NCBI RefSeq assembly: GCF_011762045.1
Contig: NZ_JAASQS010000008.1
Span: 270,154 to 334,153 of the forward strand
Direction of reading: 5' to 3'
Source: Rhizomicrobium electricum
GTDB taxonomy: Bacteria; Pseudomonadota; Alphaproteobacteria; Micropepsales; Micropepsaceae
Length of the DNA stretch: 64,000 nucleotides
Made by a program: the position numbers and the translations under genes. This document shows, piece by piece, positions 57,901 through 64,000 of the stretch (its first letter is position 1; the number at the start of each line of letters is the position of its first letter). Under the pieces are notes generated by a model that was not told the origin of the DNA, ran no database searches, and saw only the letters and a program-made list of their open reading frames with translations.

Positions 57901-60900
57901 GGGTGCGGGCAATGTGGTGCTGGGCGACAAACTCCTGACGCTGACCAATGCGTCGACCACGTTTGCGGGCGGCATCGGCGGAACCGACGGGCTGATGGTT
58001 GCGGCCGGCAACGAAACGCTTTCGGGCACCAACGGCTACACCGGCAAGACGACGATCGCCTCGGAAGCAACCCTGACGCTGACGGGGACGGGTTCGATCG
58101 CCGCGTCTGCCGAAGTGGCCAATGCCGGCACCTTCGACATCGCCGCCACCACGGCGGGCGCCTCGATAGTCACGCTGTCGGGCGCAGGTACCGTCAATCT
58201 CGGGGCACAGCGTCTGTCGCTGTCGAATGCTTCGACGACGTTCGCGGGCGTTGCGGGCGGCACCGGCGGTCTCACCATCGCGGCCGGCACCGAAACGCTG
58301 ACGGGCATCAACACCTATACCGGCGCGACGATCATCGACCTCGGCGCCACGCTGATCCTGTCGGGTGCGGGCAGTGTCGCCCAATCATCCACCGTCACTG
58401 CGAACGGCATCTTCGACGTGACCAACGCCGGCGCCAGCATCGTCTCGCTGGATGGCAATGGCCTCGTCAAGCTGGGCAGCCAGACGCTGGTGCTCTCCAA
58501 CGCCAACGGCACGTTCGGCGGCGAGATCGCCGGTACAGGGGTGGTCCGTGTGGCGGCTGGGACCGAAACACTGTCGGGCACCAACACTTATACTGGCGCC
58601 ACCACCATTAATGCCGGCGCGACTCTGGCCCTTACGGGCAACGGCAGTGTGGCGACGTCGTCCGGCGTCACCGCTGATGGTACGTTCGACATCGCTGCCA
58701 CCACGTCCGGTGCCGCGATCAAGACCTTGGCGGGATCGGGCCACGTCGTGCTGGGCGCTCAGACCCTCGCGCTGACGGCGGCGACCAGCACGTTCTCCGG
58801 CGACATCAGCGGCACCGGCGCCTTGTCGGTGACCGGGACCGAGACGCTCACCGGCCTCAACACCTATTCGGGCGGCACCACGGTCACCAGCGGCTCGATG
58901 CTCAAGGTGAACGGCAATGCCGCCCTCGGCGCGGCCGCCGGCAGCCTGACCATCAACAACGGCACGCTGCAGGCCATCGGCACGCTCATCGCAAATCGCG
59001 CGACGACGATCACCGGCACCGCCACTCTCGACACCAACAGCCAGGCGGTGACGATGAACGGCGTGATCGGCGGCACCGGCAATCTGACGGCGACGGGCGG
59101 CGGTGCGCTGACGCTGACCGGGACCAACACCTATTCGGGCGGCACCACCATCAACGGCGGCACGTCGGTCAATGTCTGTTCCGATGCCAATCTCGGTGCA
59201 GCGTCGGGCGCGCTGGTCATCAACGCCGGCAGGTTGACGACGACCTGCGGCTTCGCCACGGCACGCAACATCACGCTGAACGGCACCAACAGCCGTATCG
59301 ACACGAACGGCAATGCACTGGACGTGTCGGGCACGATCACGCTCAACCCCGGCAGCGGTGCGGTCACCTTGTTCACGGGCTCGGTCCACACCACCGGCGC
59401 CTGGACGCTCGATACCGTCAACGGCCTGTATGTCTTCGGCACGCTCAGCGGCACCGGCAATGTCGGCTTCCGGACCACGGTCAATGGCACGTTGTCGCCC
59501 GGCAATAGCCCGGCCACGATGACCTTCACGGCACCGCTGATCCTGACCGCCGCTTCGACCACGATCATCGATGTCGATGGCACCGGGACCGGCGCGGGTG
59601 CGGGCAATTTCGACCGCATCGTCGCCACCGGGGCGGGCAACACCGTCACCGTCGGCGGCAAGCTGGTTGTCAAGCTGCGCGGCATCACCGGCGCGGCCAA
59701 CAACACCTTCACGCCGGTGCTCGGTCAGCGCTTCAATGTCATCGCCACGACGGCCGGCATCACCGGCAGCTATGCCAGCCTGATCCAACCGACCAGCGGC
59801 TTGGCGGTCGGCACCCAGTTCGACACGATCTACAGCGATACCGCGATGGATCTGGTCGCCACCCCGGTGTCCTATGCCAATCTGACGGCGGCCGGTCTCA
59901 CCGACACGCGCAACCGGACCAATCTCGGTCACGCGATCGACGGCTACCGTCTGGCGCCGGGTGTGCGCATGACGGGCGACCGCAATGCGGTGCTCGGGGC
60001 GATCTATAGCCTCGGCGGTCCGGCGATTGCGCCCGCGATGAATCAAGTCGCCGGTACGGTCTATGCCGATGCGATGAACACCGCTCAGTCCCTCGACACC
60101 ATGTTCGCATCGGCGACCGAGGATCACGGGATCGGCGGCGATCATGTCGTGGCAAGCCTGTCGGCCAACGAGCGGACCGGCATGACGGCGATCAATACGG
60201 CTCCGGCGCAAACCGATTCCGCCAAGGGTCCGTTCTGGGCCCGCGGCCTCGGTCAGTGGTCGACCACTGCAAACGACGGCAACGCGCCGGCCTATCACAG
60301 CGCGGCGGGCGGCCTGATCGTCGGTATGGATATTCCGCTGCGCTCGCGTGCCAAGCTGGGTGCGAGCTTCGGCTATGCTCATGCCGACGTCGCGACCACC
60401 AACGGCGCGACCGCCAGGCTCAACACCGAGCGGCTGTCGGTCTATGGCGGTACAACGGCGGGCGATTTCCGCTTCGACGGCGAACTCGCCGGCGCGCTGG
60501 TGCAATACGATGTCAAGCGCCAGCTCGAAATCGGCGCGTTGACCCGAACCGCTACCGGCAGCACCTCCGGCATGAACCTCTCCGTCGGCGCCACCGCTCA
60601 TTACGGCAGCGGCTGGTTGCAGCCGTTCCTGCAAGTGCGGTTCGACCATGTCGGTCGTTCCAGCCTCTCGGAAGCCAACGCCGGCGACCTGTCGCTCAAT
60701 GTCGCCGACGCTGACTTCGATAACACCCGCACGCTGTTGGGCTTCGACTTCAAGACCGGTGGAACCACTTACAACATCGGGGCGAGGGTCGGTTGGGCGC
60801 ATGACTTCGAGCCCAAGGCAGCTGCCATGGATGCGGCCCTCAGTGGTTCGTCCGCCGGCGTCTACACCGTCTATTCGAGCGAGACCGGGCGCAACGCGGC

Positions 60901-61027
60901 GGTCGTGAACCTCAACCTGTCGGCCAAGCTTGGCAGCGGCGTCGACGGTTATCTGTCCTACGGCGGCGAGTTGCGCGCCCGCCAGACCACCCAGACGGCC
61001 GCCATCGGCCTGCGCTGGAGCTGGTAA
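54995..61027 (+). CDS. Large repeat-containing autotransporter (type Va secretion) with C-terminal beta barrel
   Basis: The 2010-residue product has an extended signal peptide (residues about 1-45, SLLLSACFLAAIMLPAAAQT). A very Gly-rich region follows at residues about 85-430, including GGTGGNGGAGGLGGFGAGGG. From about residue 610 to 1270 lie seven near-identical 93-residue units plus degenerate copies. Each has the motif ETLTGTNTYTGATTINAGA, typical of autotransporter-associated beta-strand repeats that form a beta helix. The last 280 residues are a beta-barrel domain starting near FWARGLGQWSTTANDG and ending in the aromatic IGLRWSW. ATG 54995 has GGGGAAGAAG upstream. The passenger is probably displayed at the surface as adhesin-like structure. 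No protease motif was seen. Confidence 0.92.
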   Translation: MLKNSAGNGFVAGKSQHGRGKQSLLLSACFLAAIMLPAAAQTVVTSTTSLTGLLNGHSGSGYDVLGGTLVVSNATMTNFTTRGGAGSGGGAGFGGAIFVGASGTAVLSNVTFSGNTAIGGASISGLVAGGTLNGLSGASSNGANGAAGRTYEDNEILFGDGSGNGFGGGVGGNGSAALNGFGGTGGVGGTGGNGWSYNPMAIADVALNTADVAVKTGTLAALVAAAAADAANPLTENVAGGAAGEVAAATIDLAQSTANLAIASANLASWNNALANGRIGFGGDGGNGGIGGTGSFGFGGGIGGAGGVAGVGGSSASHGGTGGNGGAGGLGGFGAGGGAGGLGGTSSTYFAGDDGVGGAGGFGGGSGATGGSVGGNGGAGFGGSIFVQQGGTLLITGNAAFSRGNVAGGLSGTGGTAGAAAGTDLFMQAGSSVTLDPGTGRVQVFNGTIADDSIASIANSPLKFGQGADININSGLVVFNGANTYSGKTILNGGVLQAQDGVGLFTNSNLDFNGGTFLTTGTFDRFVGTESNRVQWTGSGGFAAGPGGLTVALNGGGAVVWNQDSFVPTNSALIFGSTLATGTVTWTNDIDLNGGDRTILVKANADNSDGAIITGVISNGGLTIGGNGYYGILTLTAANTYAGTTTLQFGGTLALSGAGSIANSSHVINDGTISISATTSGTSFVSLAGSGTVALGAKTLTITNGSDEFAGNIGGPGGLTVSGGVQGLSGINFYTGATSISSGAQLALSGTGSIATSSGVDDNGIFDISATASGAAIQTLSGNGTVTLGSQYLYLANASTTFAGVIGGSGGLVITGGSETLTGTNTYTGETYINGGASQKLVLSGTGSIAQSAGVVANGVFDIALTSAGASITTLTGNGSVTLGAQTLTLTNASQTFAGVISGTGGFTVAAGDESLAGTNTFTGNTTIRSGANLYLVGGGSIAASQNVIADGTLDIASAANGASIVTLSGAGNVVLGDKLLTLTNASTTFAGGIGGTDGLMVAAGNETLSGTNGYTGKTTIASEATLTLTGTGSIAASAEVANAGTFDIAATTAGASIVTLSGAGTVNLGAQRLSLSNASTTFAGVAGGTGGLTIAAGTETLTGINTYTGATIIDLGATLILSGAGSVAQSSTVTANGIFDVTNAGASIVSLDGNGLVKLGSQTLVLSNANGTFGGEIAGTGVVRVAAGTETLSGTNTYTGATTINAGATLALTGNGSVATSSGVTADGTFDIAATTSGAAIKTLAGSGHVVLGAQTLALTAATSTFSGDISGTGALSVTGTETLTGLNTYSGGTTVTSGSMLKVNGNAALGAAAGSLTINNGTLQAIGTLIANRATTITGTATLDTNSQAVTMNGVIGGTGNLTATGGGALTLTGTNTYSGGTTINGGTSVNVCSDANLGAASGALVINAGRLTTTCGFATARNITLNGTNSRIDTNGNALDVSGTITLNPGSGAVTLFTGSVHTTGAWTLDTVNGLYVFGTLSGTGNVGFRTTVNGTLSPGNSPATMTFTAPLILTAASTTIIDVDGTGTGAGAGNFDRIVATGAGNTVTVGGKLVVKLRGITGAANNTFTPVLGQRFNVIATTAGITGSYASLIQPTSGLAVGTQFDTIYSDTAMDLVATPVSYANLTAAGLTDTRNRTNLGHAIDGYRLAPGVRMTGDRNAVLGAIYSLGGPAIAPAMNQVAGTVYADAMNTAQSLDTMFASATEDHGIGGDHVVASLSANERTGMTAINTAPAQTDSAKGPFWARGLGQWSTTANDGNAPAYHSAAGGLIVGMDIPLRSRAKLGASFGYAHADVATTNGATARLNTERLSVYGGTTAGDFRFDGELAGALVQYDVKRQLEIGALTRTATGSTSGMNLSVGATAHYGSGWLQPFLQVRFDHVGRSSLSEANAGDLSLNVADADFDNTRTLLGFDFKTGGTTYNIGARVGWAHDFEPKAAAMDAALSGSSAGVYTVYSSETGRNAAVVNLNLSAKLGSGVDGYLSYGGELRARQTTQTAAIGLRWSW
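56830..58800 (+). repeat. Seven tandem 279-bp coding repeats in the autotransporter passenger
   Basis: The units start near 56842, 57121, 57400, 57685, 57964, 58243 and 58516, nearly all 279 bases apart (one is 285, adding two residues). Each encodes a GGTGGLTVAAGTETL block, a YTGATTI block, a GTGSIAASSGV block and a VTLGAQTLTLTNASTTF block. The units have diverged, so they are old, but the period is strict. Confidence 0.88.
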
Positions 61028-61042
61028 TCCGTTCGCGTCCGT

Positions 61043-61066
61043 CTCCCGGACTGAAATGTCCGGGAG
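61043..61066 (+). terminator. Hairpin after the autotransporter gene
   Basis: A perfect nine-base stem CTCCCGGAC/GTCCGGGAG with loop TGAAAT starts 15 bases after the stop codon. It lacks a T-tract, so it may only stabilise the mRNA end or need Rho. Confidence 0.5.
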
Positions 61067-61198
61067 AAGGCCGACGTTCATATGCCGCCTGCAACCGAAC
61101 ACATTGACGGGCTCAGGGCTGGCGCGCCGCACAGCGGAACAGCCATGCAAAACGCACCAGCGGGGCTGAAGATCGGGATCTGGTCTGGTGAAAAGCCT

Positions 61199-61245
61199 TG
61201 GAGCGGGCGAAGGGAATCGAACCCTCGTATGCAGCTTGGGAAGCT
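61199..61245 (-). pseudogene. 3' half of a tRNA-Gly(CCC) gene, probable attachment-site remnant
   Basis: Read on the minus strand, the sequence has an anticodon loop TTCCCAA, the 3' strand of the anticodon stem (GCTGC), the variable loop (ATAC), a T-arm GAGGG-TTCGATT-CCCTT, the acceptor 3' strand CGCCCGC, discriminator T and encoded CCA. The 5' strand of the anticodon stem reads CGAGC instead of the required GCAGC, and no D-arm or 5' acceptor strand follows. The gene therefore breaks in its anticodon stem. This is the usual shape of a displaced 3' tRNA fragment left by a tRNA-targeting integrase. Because it reads leftward, the element should lie to its right. Confidence 0.88.
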
Positions 61246-62384
61246 CGAATTTCCTTATACGGATCAATCGCTTGCGCTGAAAACGCAGTCAGAATTTATA
61301 TAACTAGAACAAAGACTTAGGTTTTGAGCGTAAAACTGGAGCGGCTCAAAAGTCCTTCGTTGAACCGCATCCTGCTGCGCCTCGCCGATCTTCATGGAGA
61401 AAGGTGAGCGCTTCGGGCCAGCCCGATACAACACTCTCCCCTGTAATCGATCGATTACATAACGCGGTGTTAGCGATCGGTTACATGGTGCGGGATCTCG
61501 AAGTCGTAGGAAAAACGATGCAGGTCGTATCCGGGTGCCGGGGGTTCCCGCCTCGCCATGGCAGCACCCTTATACCCCCGACCCGGAAAATACCTCACGT
61601 AACCTCCATGCAACGTGGAAATCGCACCTATCGCAACTTCCAAACGGGACTCGCCATACGGGTGTTTGCCAGACGTAACGTGTATGCAACCTCACGGAAT
61701 TCGGCCCACAATGTTGTTTGCTCAAGCCTGCACGGATTGGGTTGCGCGTGATCACCTTTGAATGCGGCTGGATGGCTGCCTTCATCGCGACGGTATAAGG
61801 CGTATCCGGAGAGTGCATTGGTCAGGGATGCGTGGGAAACAGCGTAGAAATTTCAGCACAGGCTCGGGATAGGAACAGTGCGTCCGTTTGCATGCATATC
61901 GTGGTGACGATCAGGATCGGGAGTAAGGCGTTTCGGTGCGATCTGTTGGGGTCTGGGTAAGAAGGATCAACGTCGCCTTCGCCCCACGCACGAGCGCAAT
62001 GCCTTAGACCGAGAGGATTTCTACTATCGCGAGCCTTGGTCCGTCGTTTGTAGTTTATGTTCGCATTGGGAGTGATGCCTGATGCGCAATGACTCGCCAG
62101 GCGCTCTCCGGGGCTCGCTGGCTGGTCTGGCGGACGTTGTCGGTAGTGGGGACTCGCATGCTTAGCGCGTCCCCCATCGGTCATGCCAGAGCATCTGGCG
62201 GTCTCTGTTGCTCGACAGCCTGTGCCCGGCTCTGGCAAATTCTCATCGCGGCGAGCCCTTGGGCGCTAAGCATCCTTCATGGAGGGTGCGGGCCTTTCGT
62301 AACAGACGGCCTCTACGAGGGCTCGCCGCCGCAGAACGAGCGCCGACGCTCTGGTGCCAGGCGGAAATACTATTTCAATTGCAC
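61246..62384. other. Gene-poor interval inside the putative island
   Basis: About 1.1 kb with lower GC than the neighbouring autotransporter and no supported gene. Small open frames (for example 61404-61751 and 62089-62445) lack motifs and good ribosome sites. It contains a strong palindrome (61442-61459) and a small GGGGAC/GTCCCC hairpin near 62147. No integrase was seen. Confidence 0.55.
61442..61485. promoter_or_regulatory. Perfect palindrome plus half-site, probable regulator binding site
   Basis: TGTAATCGATCGATTACA at 61442-61459 is an 18-base perfect palindrome. A second near-copy of its right half, CGATCGGTTACA, lies at 61474-61485. Such spaced repeats are typical operators. No gene starting close downstream could be supported. 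Confidence 0.6.
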
Positions 62385-62407
62385 AAAGCATCAAATAATG
62401 ATACTTT
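62385..62407 (+). promoter_or_regulatory. Inverted repeat upstream of abiEi, probable autoregulatory operator
   Basis: A 23-base imperfect palindrome of the form AAAG-N-ATCA then TGAT-N-CTTT ends seven bases before the abiEi ATG. Characterised AbiEi antitoxins bind inverted repeats in this position to repress their own operon. The surrounding AT-rich sequence probably contains the promoter. Confidence 0.65.
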
Positions 62408-62413
62408 ACTCGC

Positions 62414-63214
62414 ATGAAATCGGAAGAAACCCATCGAGCCAGTAATTTTATTGCCGAGCTTGCGGCGCGGGGCCGGTATAGCTTTGTCTCCGCCGATGCG
62501 GGGGTGGCGCTCGGCGTTTCCAAGGACGCCACCAAGCTCGCCCTGTACCGGCTCGCCAAGCAAGGATTGATCGCTTCACCGGGGCGCGGTTTCTACATCA
62601 TCGTGCCGCCCGAATATCGCGCGCTAGGCTCGCTTCCAGCGGATCAGTTCATCCCGGCGCTCATGGAGCACTATGGCCAGCCGTATTACGCCGGGCTCCT
62701 TACCGCCGCGCAGTACCACGGCGCCGCGCACCATCGCCCGCAAGAATTCCAGGTGATGACCGCTCCAGCTCGGCGGTCCGTCGAGGCCGGGTCTGTGCGC
62801 GTCGCGTTCTTCTTGCGGAAGAACGTCGCCGAGGTTCCGGTTCAGAGCTTGAATACTCCGCGCGGCAGCATTCGCGTTTCATCTCCGGAAGCGACCGCGT
62901 TCGATTTGGTAGGCTACCAGGAGCGGATCGGCGGCCTGGATCTGGTCGCAACGGTTCTGGCCGACCTAGCCGAGGCGATCGACCCGGACAAGCTGGTTGC
63001 CACTGCCGAGAAATCACCGATCCCTTGGTCGCAACGCTTGGGCTACCTGCTGGAACGCGTGGAGGGGCACGACAGAGTCAAATCCTTGAAGGCCTATGTA
63101 GGGAATCATGCCAGAGATGTCACCCGGCTTCTCCCGTCGGCATCGTCGATGCGTGGCGAGCGGAATTCGGACTGGAAGCTCGATGTGAACGCCGAAGTGG
63201 AACCTGACCTGTGA
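62414..63214 (+). CDS. abiEi: AbiEi-type antitoxin / transcriptional regulator
   Basis: The 266-residue product has an N-terminal winged helix (residues about 10-65: FIAELAARGRYSFVSADAGVALG, then KLALYRLAKQGLIASPGRGFYIIVP) and the AbiEi C-terminal domain (YYAGLLTAAQYHGAAHHRPQEFQVMT, then NTPRGSIRVSSPEATAFDLVGYQERIGGLDLV). AbiEi represses the operon and counteracts the AbiEii toxin in a type IV toxin-antitoxin/abortive-infection system. Its stop overlaps the toxin's GTG (GTGA), so the two are coupled. The location in a putative tRNA-linked island fits a mobile defence module. Confidence 0.9.
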   Translation: MKSEETHRASNFIAELAARGRYSFVSADAGVALGVSKDATKLALYRLAKQGLIASPGRGFYIIVPPEYRALGSLPADQFIPALMEHYGQPYYAGLLTAAQYHGAAHHRPQEFQVMTAPARRSVEAGSVRVAFFLRKNVAEVPVQSLNTPRGSIRVSSPEATAFDLVGYQERIGGLDLVATVLADLAEAIDPDKLVATAEKSPIPWSQRLGYLLERVEGHDRVKSLKAYVGNHARDVTRLLPSASSMRGERNSDWKLDVNAEVEPDL

Positions 63215-64000
63215 TCCCGCGCGACTACATCACGGAATGGCGTGCGCACGCGCCATGGATTCAGGACATCCAGGTCGAGCAGGATTTGGTCATCAGCCGG
63301 GCGCTCGTCGAAATCTTCCGGCACCCGCTGCTCGCGGATGCCTTAGCCTTTCGCGGTGGAACTGCGCTTTACAAGCTCTACCTCAAGCCCGCGGCGCGTT
63401 ACTCCGAGGACATTGACCTCGTCCAGGTCCGCGCCGAACAAGCCGGGCCGGTGATGAGCGGTCTCCGGTCGGTGCTTGAGCCCTGGCTGGGTGCGCCGCG
63501 CTGGAAACAGACCGAAGGGCGTGTGACGTTCGCCTACCGCTTTGCATCGGAGGATGTTCCGCCGATTCCGCTCCGGCTTAAGGTCGAGACCAACACGCGC
63601 GAACACTTTGCTGTCCATGGCTTCACCAACATTTCCTACGAAGTGCGCTCGCGCTGGTTCGAGGGGGCCTGCCAAATCCCGACCTACGAGTTCGACGAAC
63701 TGCTCGCGACGAAGCTGCGCGCCCTCTACCAGCGCAAGAAGGGGCGAGACCTTTTCGATTTGGCAACCGCCCTGTCCTCCGGCAAAGCAAACCCGGAGCG
63801 TATCGTCTCCGCGTTCAGCGTATACATGGACCACGGCGGCCATCATGTTACCCGCGACTTGTTTGAACAAAATCTCGACGACAAGCTCAACGATCCGATC
63901 TTTACAGCCGATATCAGCCCGTTGTTAGCGCCCGGCTACGTTTGGGACACTCAGGAAGCCGCTGAAGCCGTAAGAGGGGCCTTCATCCGCCTTCTTCCGC
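63211..64000 (+). CDS. abiEii: AbiEii/AbiGii-type nucleotidyltransferase toxin, 3' truncated by the window edge
   Basis: A frame from GTG 63211 stays open to the end of the window (at least 263 residues). It has the nucleotidyltransferase motif FRGGTALYKLY (Gly49-Gly50) followed by YSEDIDLV with the metal-binding Asp67 and Asp69. Later come PLRLKVETNTREH and the segment PTYEFDELLATKLRALYQRKKGRDLFDL, the conserved Lys/Arg/Asp block of the family. Related toxins transfer NMPs onto tRNA acceptor ends; the specific target of this one is unknown. Its end and any further genes lie outside the window. Confidence 0.9.
   Translation, partial: MIPRDYITEWRAHAPWIQDIQVEQDLVISRALVEIFRHPLLADALAFRGGTALYKLYLKPAARYSEDIDLVQVRAEQAGPVMSGLRSVLEPWLGAPRWKQTEGRVTFAYRFASEDVPPIPLRLKVETNTREHFAVHGFTNISYEVRSRWFEGACQIPTYEFDELLATKLRALYQRKKGRDLFDLATALSSGKANPERIVSAFSVYMDHGGHHVTRDLFEQNLDDKLNDPIFTADISPLLAPGYVWDTQEAAEAVRGAFIRLLP

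Noticed and set aside
56830..58800. Regular 279-bp repeats considered as a CRISPR or satellite array
   Set aside because: The period is far too long for CRISPR, units are in frame, and they encode autotransporter beta-strand repeats.
58385..61267. Long minus-strand frames opposite the autotransporter (also 55037-57328 and 57332-58384)
   Set aside because: The repeats of the autotransporter create matching open frames on the other strand; the products are Arg/Gly/Ala-rich without family likeness.
61404..61751. A 115-codon frame in the island's left part
   Set aside because: No motif, atypical codon use and it runs through the palindrome at 61442-61485.

Overview
The window is GC-rich, densely coded chromosomal DNA from a Gram-negative bacterium, most likely an alphaproteobacterium. 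The evidence is the run ruvC-ruvA-ruvB-ybgC-tolQRAB-pal-cpoB-tilS-ftsH-folP-glmM, a gene order typical of that class, together with an outer-membrane autotransporter, a lipoprotein Pal and a KdpFABC/KdpDE system. A soil or sediment Rhizomicrobium-like lineage would fit, but that is inference only.

Layout. (1) 1-14980, plus strand: housekeeping block for Holliday-junction processing (ruvCAB), envelope constriction (ybgC, tolQRAB-pal-cpoB), tRNA-Ile lysidine synthesis (tilS), membrane proteolysis (ftsH plus a site-2-protease-like gene), folate (folP), cell-wall sugar (glmM) and thiamine (thiD). (2) 14977-21094, minus strand: a YkgJ-type cysteine-cluster protein, purA, a hybrid histidine kinase and an HNH endonuclease, with two gene-poor gaps (16735-17574 and 20140-20650). 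(3) 21385-26615: a three-gene pyruvate:ferredoxin oxidoreductase operon. Its first gene fuses the gamma subunit to a GltD-like flavoprotein and a two-cluster ferredoxin. A nested palindromic repeat and an XRE-cupin regulator follow. (4) 26765-30599: CE2-like SGNH esterase, sodium:solute symporter and CorC-type CBS protein. (5) 30632-38725, minus strand: a complete high-affinity K+ system transcribed as (27-aa leader membrane peptide)-kdpF-kdpA-kdpB-kdpC-kdpD-kdpE, with a palindromic repeat lodged between kdpB and kdpC. (6) 38951-44042: copper/silver-type RND efflux (Met/His/Cys-rich secreted protein, CusB-like adaptor, CusA-like pump), without an outer-membrane factor gene. (7) 44068-47316: an arsenic operon (arsR, arsM, a 47-aa membrane protein, an ArsC-ArsN fusion, acr3) behind a clear promoter/operator. 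(8) 47317-54667: two palindromic repeats, a lysozyme-like membrane protein, a patatin-like membrane phospholipase, a small secreted protein and a regulator with two winged-helix regions. (9) 54995-61027: a 2010-residue autotransporter with seven 93-residue repeats. (10) 61199 to the end: the 3' half of a tRNA-Gly(CCC) gene, a gene-poor stretch, then an AbiE-type antitoxin/toxin pair whose toxin runs off the window.

The most notable signal is the right end. The truncated tRNA-Gly breaks in its anticodon stem, as expected for the displaced 3' fragment left by a tRNA-targeting integrative element. The polarity of the fragment puts that element to the right, where the abortive-infection pair lies. 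Other points of interest are the PorG-GltD-ferredoxin fusion, the ArsC-ArsN fusion, the tiny ORF ahead of kdpF, and two families of palindromic intergenic repeats, each with two copies here.
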